64,000 bases of DNA, taken from assembly GCA_018136815.1 (NCBI GenBank), contig CM030935.1:5834448-5898447 (forward strand). Direction: 5' to 3'. Of the stretch, positions 41,023 through 53,394 are shown in pieces (within the stretch, counting starts at the first letter, position 1; every line of letters begins with the position of its first letter). The position numbers and the translations under genes were made by a program. This stretch comes from Isochrysis galbana (Eukaryota; Haptophyta; Isochrysidales; Isochrysidaceae). The notes under the pieces are model-generated. The model did not search any database. It had not been told where the DNA came from and saw nothing but the letters and a program-made list of their open reading frames with translations.

Positions 41023-44000
41023 ATGCTGCTGCTGCGCCGCCCTCCCTCTGCTCCACCTCCTCCCCTCTCCTCTCTCGCTCTCTCTCTCTCTTCTCTCTCT
41101 CGCTCCCTCTCTCTCCCTCTCTCTCGTCTCTGCCATCTCTCCATGCTGCCGCGGCGGGCCCTCCAGCCCCCTTCAGGTACAGCAGCGCGCAGGGACCTCG
41201 GCAATCATCTCCCTTTCCTCCAGCTCCGACGTGGGCTCGCGAAGAAGCGAGGGAAGAAGGGGAGAGGAGGAGGCAAGGCGGTCGAGGTGAAGGAGGGCGA
41301 AGGGGAGACGAAGACGGGAAAGGCAGGGGAGGGACGTGCGGGCCAGTTTGTTGCACGGCTCGAGCACGTCTCGAAGACGTTGCCGGGAGGCAGGGCGCTC
41401 TTCGGAGACGTCTCGCTTGCTCTGCTCGCTGGCGCAAAGGTGAGCAGCGAAGAGAGGAGGGGAAGGAGTGGGAATGGGAGGGAATGGGAGGGAGAGGGAG
41501 GGAGCGTGGAAGGCAAAGCGAGTGGGTGGGAATCGTCGGAGAGGGAACGACAGCGATAAGCGTTCTGGAAGGAGAGGGCAATCTACAGATGAAGCATGCA
41601 ACAGCCACCTCAAACGTGCTGCAGTGGGTGGGGGCGATCAGCTACACGTGGAGCACATTGACCTGCGAGTTGCGCAGACAGGCCATATTTCGATTATTTT
41701 CGACGGGCTGGTTCGACCGAGTGAAATCCTGCGGGGCGAGCTGCACCAGCGCATGCACTGCCGGCCGGAGGCGCTAGAGCGGGAAACTTAGAGCGGAAAA
41801 CCCCTTGCTTGGGAAACGCCTCGGGGGAATCGCTCACGGTGGAGCGCTAGAGAGCAAGCGCTTGACAGACAGGCGTGAGCGAGCCATGCGCGCTGGGAGA
41901 AGAGATGTGGGGGGAGGAGAGCGGAATGATTGGGTTGGGGGTGAGGACGAGCGGTATGGGCGGTGGGTCAGGCGACTGGACGATCTAGTGAAATGAGAGG
42001 GCGAGGGGCAATCGGCGGAGGCTAGGAGGCCTTCAGGGCAGCCGAGGAAGCCGGCTGTCTAGCTGTCTACGCTGAACGACTGCCCAATCGCCACCCACGA
42101 CGGGCTGCAGTGCCGAGAGGCGCCCTGGACTGAGCCCCCCAATCCACCCTCGGCGCGGCAGGTGGGTGTGCTTGGCCCCAACGGCGCGGGCAAGTCGTCA
42201 CTATTGCGGGTGATTGCCGGGCGCGATGAGGAATTTGAGGGCAAGTGCTGGCGGCCGAGCACGCTGCGCGTCGGCATGCTCGATCAAGAGCCGACGCTTG
42301 ACGAGGATCGCTCAGTGATCGAGAATGTGATGGACGGCGTCGGCCCGGCCCGCGACGCGCTGCAGCGCTTCGAGGCCATCAACGTGCTCCTCGAGGAGCG
42401 CGCCAAGGGCGCCGCTCCTTGGACAGCGGCTGCCTTAGGCGAAGGGGAGCGGCCGCTTGAGGTGATGGATCTCGAGGAGCTGCTGAGCGAGCAGGCGGCG
42501 GTAACCGAGCGAATTGACGCGCTCAACGCGTGGAATCTCGACGCACAGGCGTGCCCACCTGTCTGCCCGTACGCGCTCACCCGATCGTGTGCCTTCGCGA
42601 ACCGCGCGACCGCACGCCGAGCCCCACTGGCGGCGTTCCGCAGGTGAAGACGGCAATGGCCGCGCTCAACTGTCCGCCGCCCGAGGCGATGCCCTCCACC
42701 CTCTCGGGAGGTCAGCGACGCCGTGTCGCACTGTGTCGCCTCCTCCTGTCGGAGCCCGAGCTGCTCCTGCTCGATGAGCCGACCAACCATCTCGACACCA
42801 AGTCGGTTCAGTGGCTCGAAGAGTGGCTCGCCCAGTTCAAGGGTGCGCCCCCTTCCCCCCCCCCCTTGGCCGTGGGCGGCCATTCGTCCACGCCCGCTTC
42901 CTTATCCCACACCCTCTCCACCACGACGCGCCTCTCCGCCCGGCCGCTGGTGCATGCGCCTACGCTCACGCACTGCCTCCCTGCGCGCGTATAGGCACCG
43001 TAGTCGCGGTGACGCACGATCGGTATTTCCTCGACAACGTTGCCGGGTACATCCTCGAGGTGGATGCGGGGTTCGCGCGACCCTTCAAGGGCAACTATTC
43101 CGGGTGGCTCAAACATAAGGTGGTGTCGAGCTGCCGGGGCTTGCCCGTCCGCCATGCTCTACTCCGCCCCGCGCCCGACCTGCTTCGCTCCGTGCCTAAT
43201 CCCTCCCGTGCAGGCGGAGCAGCTCCGCCTTGAGCAGGGGCGCGAGGAGGCACGCGCTTCTCGCCTATCGACTGAGCTGCAGTGGATCCGCTCCAACCCC
43301 AAGGGCGGGCGCACGCGCTCACGTGCTCGGCTACGCTCGTACGAGCGGCTCTTGGCCGAGCAGAGGGACGCCCAGTCAGCTGAGCGCGTTCAGTCGGGCG
43401 CCATCTCGATCGCGCCAGGCCCACGGTTGGGCAATCAGGTGCGCACACGCATACGCATGCATGCGCGCCCGCACACGCGTTCATCCCCTTCCCCTTCCCC
43501 TTTCTGCGCATAGGTTCTGACGGTACACGGTGTTTCCAAGTCGTACGGCAACCGCTCACTCTTCCGCAACCTGAGCTTTGAGATGCCGCCGGGCGCCGTG
43601 CTGGGCATCGTCGGTGCCAACGGGATGGGCAAGTCGACCCTCGTCAAGCTCATCGTTGGTGCCGAGGAGCCCGATGAGGGGGTGAGCTCCGCAAGCCGAC
43701 AACCGAGCCCAGCACGCCACCCTCACTGCCCGCCGAATGCGTGCACCTGGCTCACACGCGCCTCTTCCATTCCCGCGCTCTCAGGAGATTCGATTGGGCG
43801 GCACCGTCGTCCTCGGTTACGTCGACCAATCGCGCTCGGGGCTTGACGCTTCCAAGACGGTCTACGAAGAGATTTCCCAGGGTCTCGACGTGTTGACGCT
43901 CGGTGACCGCGAGGTGGGCCGCCCTACCGCGGCGTCGCCAGCCCTGTCCTCGCTGCGCGCACGTCCCGGCCCCGTCCTAGTTGATGAGACACCTGATCCC

Positions 44001-44750
44001 CACTGACGCCTCGTGCAGGTGGCCATGCGCGCGTATGTCGCCACCTTCAACCTACGCGGCACGACGCAGGAGAAGCTTGTCGGCAACCTCTCCGGAGGTG
44101 CGATCGCGCCGCAGCTGTGGCACTGCATGGAGGGCGCGCACGCCCCGCTGCCTCCATACAGCCCCCCGCTTCCACTGCGGCATTTGCCTACAGGCGAGCG
44201 CGGCCGCGTCCACTTGGCCAAGACGCTGCGGATGGGCTGCAACTTGCTCCTGCTCGATGAGCCGACCAACGACCTGGACGTGGACACGCTGCGCTCCCTT
44301 GAGGAGGCCATCGGCTCGTTCGCAGGATCCGTCATTGTGGTGCGCGATTCACATCGGCCACTAGCGTACGCCCGATGTTATTTGCGCGCGATTCCGAACC
44401 GCCTACACTGCCTGTTCCGTCCTCGCCCCAACCGCATACGCGAGGCTACGTGTTCGTTGCTTGCGCAGGTTTCACACGATCGCTGGTTTCTGGACCGCGT
44501 ATGCGACCATACGCTTGCGTTCCACTCCGACGGTGGTGTCGAGTTCTTCGAGGGCAGTGTCAGCGACTTTGACGCGTGGAAAGCGCGTCGCGGCGAGATG
44601 ACCACAATCGAGGAAATCCAGGCTGCAGAGGCGGCGGAGGCTGAACTCGCGGAGGCAGAAGCGGAGGCGCACGAGGGCGCTCGCAGCCATAATGACGATA
44701 GCGCGCCTGACGCCGATGATGTCGACCGCGTGTCCGCGCGCATGTCTTGA
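41023..44750 (+). CDS. ettA-like: EttA-type ABC-F ATPase, probably organellar
   Basis: Ten predicted exons: 41023-41439, 42162-42548, 42644-42842, 42995-43119, 43214-43438, 43514-43681, 43785-43913, 44019-44097, 44194-44339, 44469-44750 (718 aa). The second intron uses a GC donor. Two ABC domains: Walker [10 protein letters not shown] near 144-152, signature [11 protein letters not shown] near 288, Walker [13 protein letters not shown], switch VTHDRYFLD; a linker with EWVR-like [20 protein letters not shown] and IAPGPRLG, diagnostic of EttA; second Walker [10 protein letters not shown], signature [45 protein letters not shown]. EttA binds the ribosomal E site and gates elongation according to ATP/ADP. 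The first ~90 residues are Ser/Leu/Arg/Pro-rich without acidic residues, like a mitochondrial or plastid presequence, then a Lys/Glu-rich link. The C-terminus has an extra Ala/Glu tail. The start is uncertain, because it lies in CT-rich DNA and the frame stays open across it. Confidence 0.92.
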
Positions 44751-45319
44751 GGTGCGCTGCAGCTCGTGACCTCGCTGCTTGGCCGTCGGTGTGGCGAGTA
44801 ACCGGTGGGTGGGCGCTGGCCTGTCGGCGTGGAGGGAGGAGGTTCGAGACTGGTGGGCGAGTAGGCGGGCTGCGGCAGCAAGGATGTTGGGACATCCGGC
44901 ACCCCCAATATGAGTTCCGAGACACTGGTTATGGTTTGGGTGTCGGCGGGATGCGGCAGCAAGGGTGGTGGGACATCTTGCTCCCCAAATACGAACTAAT
45001 CCCGAACTACCCAGTACCAACCCTTGAGGTGGTTTAGTAAAATTGATTGGAGCGGACCACCTGCGGCGGATCGGCGGGTGCGCGGGCTCTGCCACCGCGG
45101 CGGGGCCTCCCTAGTTCAGGGAGGCTAGGTGCGTGCACGGGTAGGGTAACGGGATGATGCCTGTGTTCGGCCACCGGTTGCGGACAGCCCATCCTAGTGG
45201 ACTCGCGGGCGCCGCTGAGGAAAAAGGCGTCCATTTAGCCCACTACCCAAAATGTCGAACAGCGTTCCACCGCTACTTCGGGTTGCACCTTCACAAAAGT
45301 TGCACCTTCTCATCGTCGG
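44751..45319. other. Intergenic stretch with a short tandem duplication
   Basis: Two copies of a ~70-bp unit (GCGGCAGCAAGG ... GGGACAT ... CCCCAA) at 44872-44930 and 44949-45000. No gene recognised; includes the 3' UTR of the EttA-like gene. Confidence 0.45.
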
Positions 45320-45480
45320 ACCACAACTAACTTTATAGTCAGTCGCCATGGAGCGCGCCGCCGCTCCCCTCCTCTCCTTCAGCCCCCCCCCCGAGGGCGG
45401 CCCCCCAGCCCCCATGGAGCAGTCGCTGTCGAAGCGGCTGCGCCCGCCATCAGAGGCCGAGCAGGTGCGTGCGACTCTCG
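45320..45480 (+). mobile_element. LINE 5' fragment (start of ORF1)
   Basis: CAACTAACTTTATAG, 10 bp, then an ATG opening MERAAAPLLSFSPPPEGGPP and, after a short variable part, LSKRLRPPSEAEQ. The same start occurs on the minus strand at 56745-56650 (MERAAEPLLSFGPPAEGGPP) and a diverged one at 53682. Interpreted as the 5' end of the LINE's first frame; truncated soon after. Confidence 0.5.
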
Positions 45481-46490
45481 TCGCGCCATACGGCCCGTGG
45501 CTCCGGCCACACCACGCATAGCAGCCATGCTGGCTCCCTCCCCATGGGGGCAGCAGTCTGCAGACCTCAACAGAACAAGAACATGCCCGGGCGTAGACCT
45601 TGTGGAGGAAAAGCCGCCCTGGGCACGGCGCGAGGTGAGCTAGTCCTGCCAAAATGCGCCCAACAACTAGTCCTGCCAATTTGCGGTCTGAAAGCGCGCG
45701 GCGCGAGGCGCGAGATGTGTTCGCCGTAGATTTTAGTATGTGAATATTGTTGTACAAATGACTATGGACATTTGATGGCTCCATTCGATTTGTCCCGTAA
45801 TTGACGGAACGACACCTCGGTCAGCTGCCAAACTCGGGATTCAGAATTCAGAACGAGGGGGCCGTCCTCTCACGCATCACGGACATGGTCACCCAGGATG
45901 TACTCAAAAATGAGGCAACTCAAAAATGAGGCAAGGGACATCCTGACATCCTGGTCGCCTGCAAACAGAACGACATTGACACCACCCTCAGGATCGAGGA
46001 CGTGAAGGGCTTCTGCATCCACGCGGATGGTGAAGATGACCATCTCGGGGTGGCCATTCGCGCAGACGCCGTCGATGTCGTGTGCCACCTCGTTGACAAT
46101 TGACAACAACCTGATCTACGAGTGTGACATACACATACAGACCATCCATGCGCCGCATGGCGATCGACAGCGGCGCCCACCGTGTCACAGAGTTGATGGA
46201 TCTCTACCTGAATGAAGGGCCCTGGACCTCGGAGAAGGAAAAGAAGGCACGAAGATGATGAAGATTTAAGGCTGCCTGTTCTGTGAACGTGGAAGCGCGG
46301 TCTGAGAGTTCTAAAAGTGCGCGGTGCGTTCTGAAAAAAGAGATGTGTCCACCGTGGATATAAATAGAAATAGAGGCTGGCATTCGGGTGAGAGTATTGA
46401 TATTTTTGTAAAGGACTATGGAATACTATGGCTATGGACATTCGATGGCTCATTTGAATGATGTCCCATATTTGATATTTGACGGAACGC
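45481..46490. other. Repeat-like stretch before the LINE body
   Basis: Two diverged copies of a segment (GACTATGGACATT(T/C)GATGGCTC, near 45761 and 46432) about 670 bp apart, each preceded by 'gtgaatattgttgtac' or 'gtattgatatttttgta' type sequence. No gene recognised; minus frames here are shadows. Confidence 0.4.
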
Positions 46491-46549
46491 GACCTGGTAG
46501 AGGGGGTTCGGGGGGGGGGGAGGGGCAGGTGAGGGGGGTCCCTGGGGAA

Positions 46550-47485
46550 TCCTTGGACCCCCGAGCCCTTAAACTCCTGAATTTCGGGAAGGACTTCCGG
46601 ACATTGGCGGAGGCGCTCACGAGTGAAGACGCCCGGCCGGTACGAACCATCAAGACCAATGGCGGGAGAAGCTACCCGTTCACCGTGGGTAGCGGCATGC
46701 CGCAAGGCTGCCCGCTGTCACCGCTCACGTTTCTCCTAACCACGGAGGCACTCACCCGCGCTATCAACGGCGACGAAGACATCAGCGGCGTAAACCTAAA
46801 CGGGTACAGCCTGAAGATAAGCCAATTCGCTGACGACACGGCGCTGATAGCGCGCGATTATAGGAGCCTTCAGAAGTCCCTACAATGGGTGGAGCTACAC
46901 GAGAAAGCGACGGGCGGCAAGACTAACGCCGACAAATTCCAAGGACTGAGAATGGGATCCCAAAGGCTCCGTAAGCCCCCGTGGGATATGAGGAAATACA
47001 ATTGGATAAATAACGACGAATACCTAACTATCTTAGGCGTCCCTCTGGGAGCGCCGGAATCGCTTAAACCCTTTTGGTCGAAATTAGCAGACAAGATAGA
47101 CGCGAGAGTCGCTAAGCTAGCGCCGGCCACTAACTATATGACGATATTCGGTAGGGCGTCAATCGTGAACTTCATAATATATGGTATACCAAGATACTGG
47201 CTACAAACCTTGGCCGCCCCCAAATGGTTTCACACCCGGGTAAAGAAAGCGGCGGAGGCCGTCCTCTGGACAAGCCCGTACACCAATAGACAAAACAAAT
47301 GGATAAAACACCCACACTACGCCGTGTCGCACGATAAGAGTGCAACTAGAACACTAGGGCTGGGGATTCTAGATTGGCCGTCCCATGTAAAAGCACTCCA
47401 GGCTAAATGGATCTTGAACTACCTAAACGCGAGAAAGGCACTATGGAACACGCGCTCGATGCTTGGTTCTGCCGAACCGGACTAG
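46550..47485 (+). pseudogene. LINE reverse transcriptase, N-terminal part missing
   Basis: RT signatures: SGMPQGCPLSPLTFLLTTEAL (motif B region, before residue ~120 of the frame) and SQFADDTALIA (catalytic FADD, motif C), then thumb-like sequence ending PRYWLQTLAAPKWFH and GLGILDWPSH. The frame ends early at 47485 because of a single-base shift near 47443; the coding sense continues in the next frame (47407-48975). A homologous minus-strand piece at 54592-54971 shows the same PRYWLQTLAA block. Confidence 0.85.
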
Positions 47486-48975
47486 GGAGAGGAGCAGTCC
47501 TCTCCACGATCCCCACGAAAATATTGACGGGAAGTATCAGGGGAAACCCGGCGCTCCCAGTCTTCTGGAAGGAGGCGATTACTAACTTCAGGGAACTCGA
47601 CATACAACCCTCCTTCCTTACACGGGAAGGCGCGCTATCGCAGCCAATATGGCACAATCCCCACATCCCGCCCCCAAAAGTGCGCGCCCCGTGGGCGCGC
47701 CTATGGGAAGCGTTGCACACCAACGTAATACATAACGTATTCAAAGACGGCGCTTTTACAACGCCGTATAGCAAAAAAGAGTGCTCGGCATATCTCGAAC
47801 ACCTACCCGAAACGTTCATTCACGAGGGACGCTCGATACACAAAAAAGATTTTCTCGACTCGTGGGACGAGATAGTCGGCCACGCAACGCGTGTGATAGA
47901 GCGTTCGAAAGAGCGCCCGCCTTCAGCCACTGAAGGACAAAAGACGCACGACACAAACACCCCGCCTCAAAGACCGGGGACCGAGCCACAGAACAAAGAG
48001 GTCAGGGTTTCTGAAGACGAAAAATACATCAGCAAGCTAAACAATATATGGCTACATATCGAAACTGACTACCTAGGAGAGGTAACAGACACCGGCAACG
48101 TGGCAGAAGTCGGAGAGATCCAACACTATCACCCGCCAGCCAGATGGGAGGGCGGATACAAAGGCCCAAGGCACATGGAGTACCCCCTCGCGGATGAATA
48201 TGCCATACGAAAAGGAAAGGTCGCACTTGACGCGATAACAGTCGCAGACATTACCAAGGCCACGCTTAAAGCGACCCGGAGCAACGCCCCGCAAGCGGCA
48301 AGATTAGCATGGGAGAGAAGGCTGAATATCACAAACGAAGAATGGAAGCACATAGCTAAACTATACACAATGCCGTTATTGAAACACACAGACAAGCACC
48401 TCCACTTCAAACATATCACACACAGAAGAATTGGTACTAGAAATAGATTCACAGACACTCAGACAGACATATGTAGGCTATGTCGTCGACACCGCGAAAA
48501 CTCGTGCCATCTAGCGTGGTGTCCCGCGACGAAAACCATCTTCGAGACCATAGACGCCCTCAACAACTACACTCCTCCCCCCAGAAGGACACGCACACAG
48601 AAAATAAAGGATAGATTATTTGCATATCCTGGTACGAACACTCCCGAAAGCCTAAAAGCACTATACGTGATAGCGTGGAAATATATACTAAGAGACTTCT
48701 ACAGAGTAGAATTTGAGTCATACGAATACCACTACATACCTATCCTAGAGTCTACACTAGTGAGATTCACTACATTAGGCAGGGGCCTCACCCCGCCAAA
48801 AGCGCACTGCTCTGCACGCACGCACAAAGCCGCTCAAGGGAGAAAGCCCAAACTCAAGAAATCGCTAGAACTCAGCGCCCCCGTATTCATTGAAAACGAG
48901 AAAGGTAGACTACAACTGAGCGAAAACACCCGCCTCGTAGCAACAGCACTTGGCCTCGCTGAAAGACTCGCATAA
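47443..48975 (+). pseudogene. LINE C-terminal region with CCHC-type zinc knuckle
   Basis: Continues the RT polyprotein after the frameshift: GLGRGAVLSTIPTKILTGSI, then a basic and charged part, then ICRLCRRHRENSCHLAWC, a C-x2-C-x8-H-x4-C type knuckle that in LINEs helps template binding. The last 20 residues end at the stop at 48975. Matching fragments: 57544-57278 and 57843-57690 on the minus strand. The frame's nominal ATG at 47407 is not a real start. Confidence 0.8.
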
Positions 48976-49312
48976 CATGAAGCGTCGGCCCGGGGAAACT
49001 TACCATCTAAGAACGCGATCGATCACTATAGGTCATCTAAGAGGAACGCCGCGCACACTAAGCCAAGGGGCCATGGAACAACTCTAAAAACAAACGGGTC
49101 ACTCAGTGGCACAGGAGGGAGCGGAGAACACGCCGCTGAGGACAAGTGCACACAGCTCCGCTCAGACCCCCCACATATCCCGAGCCCCTAAGTAGAGCAC
49201 GAGGGGAGTTGCCGCAAGGCGGGGAATGAGGGTGAGGAAGGGAAGGGGGCGTGGCTACGAATATGCGAGTCAGTGCCACGGGGGAGGCGAGAATATTAAA
49301 AGGTTTTTTTTT

Positions 49313-49624
49313 GTAGAGTTCAAAAGCGTGAGTGACCGGCCTACGTCTATCGCGCCCCCCCCCCGGTACTCTACAGAAGAAATCGTCCATCGCGCGGGTT
49401 TTACTCTACCCATCATTCCCGCGCGAGGCCGGCGGGCGTAGCGGTGCTGCTGCTGATGCTCACGACCACCTCTCATAACTCATAAAATGTCCCCAGAATT
49501 CAGAATAATCCGCGCCGTCGCCGGTCCCCTTGATGCGGGGGTTGCTTCCCATCGCACCCTCTCGTTCCGTTTAAAACTCCCACGAAGATGGAGAGTTTGC
49601 CGCGAAGGTGGGCGGGGCGTCGCG
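49313..49624. other. Upstream of the sulfatase
   Basis: Short unique sequence between the LINE end and the sulfatase ATG, with a (GCT)n-like GGTGCTGCTGCTGATGC at 49442. Presumed promoter/5' UTR. The sulfatase frame is open upstream to 49487, but that part lacks signal-anchor features. Confidence 0.4.
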
Positions 49625-52600
49625 ATGCGGCGTCTCACGGCGGCGCCGGCGTTCGTGCCGCCCAGCGTGGGGAGCGAGGCGGTCCGGTCGTCGGCGTGGA
49701 CGTTCCGTCTGGCTCTACTCGGCGTGCTGCTAGGCTCGCTAGCCATCTCGCTCGAGGCTCTCTCTCTCGCTCAACGCCTCTCTCTCTCTTCGACTCTCTC
49801 TCGTTCCATTTCTCTCTCTCCTCCTCTCTCTTCCCCCTCCTCCTCGCTCTCTGGGCCGGCCGTGCCGCCGGAGGGGGCACCGCTCGACATCTCACCTCCT
49901 GCTGCGCCCAGCGCCGCCATCCAATCACTCACTGGCTCGCTGCTTGGCGAGGCGGACGAGCGAATGCTCGCGCCGAGAGAGAGAGAGGGAGACAGGGAGG
50001 GAGGGAGGGAGGCGGAAGGGGTGCTGGCCAACGGGAGCAGTAGTGGGCTGGAGAGGCTGCTGATTGCCGCCGAGCCCGCTGCCGATGATCTTGACGGAGC
50101 TGGCGTCGCCGCCAAGGGAGGCGGCCGGGGCCGGCGGCGACGGGAGGGCAAGGCAAACGGTGGCCGGCAGCCGCATGCTGACCGGCCCAACCTTGTGCTG
50201 CTCGTGGCGGACGACGCGAGCCCTGGCGACATCAACGCATACCGCGCGAGCAGCGGCGGCGCGGCTGCGCGTGTTCCGGCACATCTCGCGCTCGAGGGGC
50301 CGACGCACGGCCTGACGCCGAACCTCGACGGTGTCGCGCGGAGAGGGGTCAGGTGCTAGCCGCATCCGCCCGCTGGTGGCCGCTGTATCGCGTGCCGCCG
50401 ACCAATGGACTCACGCATTCATTCGCTGGTTGCTCATTCGCCGCCATACCCCCGCCCCCCTTTGCCGTGCGCAGCTTCTTCTCTGCGCATGCAGCTGCGC
50501 CTCTCTGCGCACCGTCGCGGTTTGCCATTCTCACTGGCCAGCCCGCGTCGTGCGCCGCGTCTTCGACGTCGCTGCGTGCCCTAACTGACAAGGCAACGCG
50601 GCTGCTGTCCGGGCGGGGCGTGTCGGATGAGCAGGTGTGGTGCGCGGCGATCAGCGGCGCGGCGCAGCGGTGCGCGGTGCTCGCAGCCTTGGCGACTCGC
50701 ACATGCCTCCTGCGTGCCCGTTGCTCCACCAACTGCGTTTCCCGCCCGGTCGTGTTGCAGAAGACACTCTCTCCTCCAGCCGTATCCTTCGACTCGCGGC
50801 TCCGGCACCGCCGCCACCGCACGCTGGCGCATCGGCTCAAGGACTTGGGTTATACCACTGGCATGGCTGGCCTATGGCACCTCGGCACGCCGGAGCTCTC
50901 CTCGGCCAAGAAAGACTTGGACCGCCTGCGTGCCATCTCACGTGAGCTTGCTGACAAGGTGGCGGCAGGGACTGCGAGGTGCGCATTCGCGCGTGCGCGA
51001 TGCAGCGGCGGAACGCAGACTATTAGGACCGGGCCGCCATCGGAGTGACTCGCGTCAGCAGAACGTAGATGAGCCGCTGCCCTCGCGGCGACAACCGCTG
51101 ACATGCTCGAAACCCTCCCATACCCACCACCTGCGCTTTTAGCTGGGCCGACGTCGCGGGTGGCAAGGCGAAGCGCACCGTGGTCACCGAGTATGCGGCG
51201 CTTCAGGAGCACGTGAAAAAGGTGGGCGGCTTTGACTGGGCGGAAAGGCTCTACGCATCGCCCCTAGACTCAGACGGCGTCGTCCTTCCCAACACGATGA
51301 AGGTGTGTGTCTCGCTGCCTCTCCAAGTCGTGTCGACGTAAGGGGGGGTGTGCCCGCTTGGCGAGGCGAGCTGCAGGCTCTAGATGTGATATGTACGAGG
51401 CTGCCGCTACTCCTCACATGCGCGCCTTTTCCCTCCTGTCCCAGGTACACAACTTGGAATGGGTCGCCGATGGGGCCGCTCAGTTTATACAACAAAACGG
51501 CGGCCCGGCACAGCGGCCCTTTTTCCTCTACGTGGGATGGACGCTGCCTCACGGTGCGCCAGCTCTCCTCTCTGCCCTTTGCCACCCCTGTCGCGCCATC
51601 ACCACGCCGCCTCACCGCCGTGCCGACACCCGACCTGCGCCTCAGGCCCAGATGCACGCCTCTCCCTGGACCGGCCGGCGTCGACCGTATTCACGCCGTC
51701 GGGTGTCTGGCGGCCCAATGAGGCATTGGTGGCCACCACCCAGCGCACTCGCCAGGAGGTGCGCAAGGCGGCCGTGGACTTTGTCGCCGCGGCCACAGGG
51801 AGCAACGCCGACTCTGACGCCAACGAGGCGGATCAGACGGCGGGTAGGCAGTGGCCCACCGGGTGGCAGGGCCACAAGCAGTACGCCCAAGCTCTTGCCT
51901 GGCTTGATCGGGGCGTGGGGACGGTGGTGTGGGCGCTACAGCGGCGTGGAGCTCTCCACAACACGCTACTAGCCTTCACCTCGGACCAGCCGGCCGTCGA
52001 CAAGGGCCACTGTTACTCACGGGGCACACGTGTCCCGCTGCTGATGCAATGGCCCGCTCGACTGCCGGCGGGAGGGGGCTACACGGGAATGGTCTCGCAC
52101 ATCGACATCGTGCCGACAATGATCGAGGCGGCCATGGGGACGGGCGCCACGGGTAAGTGCCCCCCCACGCACCAGCCCATGCAGCCCGCTGGCCGTTTTG
52201 GATTTCCGCCCCGACCTCTCCTGTTGCTGCGCGCGCCCACGGCGCTGCGACGCATCGCAAGGTGGCAACCCCTCTTTTCAGCCTGTGCTCTGTCCATCGC
52301 CGATTGACAGGTAATGACTCATTTCATGACCAAGGGCGCCTTTGGACGTTCGGCGCCCCTATCCTGGGCTCGAGCGGCGCTTCTCTATTGGCCGCGGCTG
52401 CCGCGTCGTGTCCCGGTTCGCCGCCAGCGCCGGAGGTGCACTCCTGGCTGCTGTGCGAGTCGGGCCACTCGCGCGCCATCCTTTCCCCAAGGCACCGCTA
52501 CCTCGTGGGCAAAGGAGAAGCCGACTTTGGTGCCTCCGGTCGCCACCCGGCAATCCACCAGGCCGAACAGCTGTACGACATCATCGCCGACCAGGCAGAG

Positions 52601-52759
52601 GTGACGGAGCTCATCTCAACGACGCTGAGCCACGAGGTGCCACCTGAGGACACCGCTGCCTCTGCTGCTGCCACTACCGCCACCGCTGCGCTTGCTGCCT
52701 TACGCTCGACCCTCATGCGCACGCTCGCGAACTCGAGCGCACCCTGCGGTGTGGTGTGA
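49625..52759 (+). CDS. Membrane-anchored type I sulfatase
   Basis: Seven predicted exons: 49625-50352, 50475-50634, 50761-50978, 51143-51302, 51445-51553, 51646-52152, 52311-52759 (776 aa). The start is the Met of MRRLTAAP, which puts a hydrophobic anchor (LALLGVLLGSLAISLEAL) near residues 25-45, followed by a Ser-rich stalk and a basic patch. The catalytic domain begins RPNLVLLVADDASPGD (metal-binding Asp pair), then LCAPSRFAILTGQ, whose Cys254 is the formylglycine precursor in the C-x-P-S-R motif. Next come GYTTGMAGLWHLG, PFFLYVGWTLPHG, LLAFTSDQP and GTRVPLLMQWP. The enzyme would remove sulfate esters from secreted or wall polysaccharides or lipids in the secretory path or outside the cell. 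Oddity: the usual Lys of the GKWHLG motif is Leu334. The Asn after SD is Gln. The substrate cannot be deduced. Confidence 0.88.
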
Positions 52760-53394
52760 GGCGCGGTGGCGCCGTCTTGCCCTCCGGCGCGGGCAGGAGC
52801 CTTGTCGCCTTCCACGTAGGGCGGTAGGTTCAGTCATGGCTATATGAGTTCAGTCTCACCTGTCCTACTTGCTGCCGCCAGGATGCGCACCCCATGCATA
52901 TTGCTCTGCTCTTTGGCCTTTTCGCATGGACTCTCCTAGCTGGCTGCGTAGTAAACGCGCCGAGCGCGAGAGCAACACCGGCTGGGCGTGCCTGACTGTC
53001 GTTCCTTCTCGCCAATTTTTCCCTTGTTAGCCCTAGCTTGTCGCTCGGTCCATGGCGCGTGCGGATCAGAGCAAGTTCTCCCTCTCTTCCTTGACCCCCC
53101 CCCTCTCTCCGTAATTTGGAGTGGCTCGTCCGCTTCAAGTGTGCAATGTCACGTTCTTATGAGACTTGGCACCTAGTCGTGTGCTACAGTTGGTGTTGTG
53201 TTCACGCCGTTCTTGCTATGCTACCCGCACGTGGGTCCGTGCATGTCTTCATGGCCGTGTTGCGCTCTGTAGCTATAGCGTCTGTCGTCCCCTCACCGGA
53301 TAGATGCCCGTAGATACGCTAAACCGCGAGCGCCCAACACTCAATACAGCGCAGGAAACACGCAACAGCCGGTAGCCCGATGGCGCAAGAAGAA
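52760..53394. other. Intergenic stretch downstream of the sulfatase
   Basis: No recognised gene or repeat; includes the sulfatase 3' UTR. The frames here have no domain. Confidence 0.4.

Larger units (their letters stand above)
46490..49312 (+). mobile_element. 5'-truncated LINE (non-LTR retrotransposon) with frameshifted RT frame
   Basis: Starts within the reverse-transcriptase domain and runs to a 3' terminus ATTAAAAGGTTTTTTTTT at 49312. Contains an RT frame (to 47485), a +/-1 shift near 47443, the C-terminal frame (to 48975) and a ~335-bp 3' UTR shared with fragments at 455, 4571, 53395 and 56783. The 3' run is T in the sense strand, not A. No apurinic endonuclease domain is present in this copy because the 5' part is missing. 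Confidence 0.85.

Noticed and set aside
46418-46550. True start of the LINE RT protein at 46418
   Set aside because: The first ~45 codons lack RT similarity and include a G-rich run; the element is 5'-truncated and the frame merely extends into flanking DNA.
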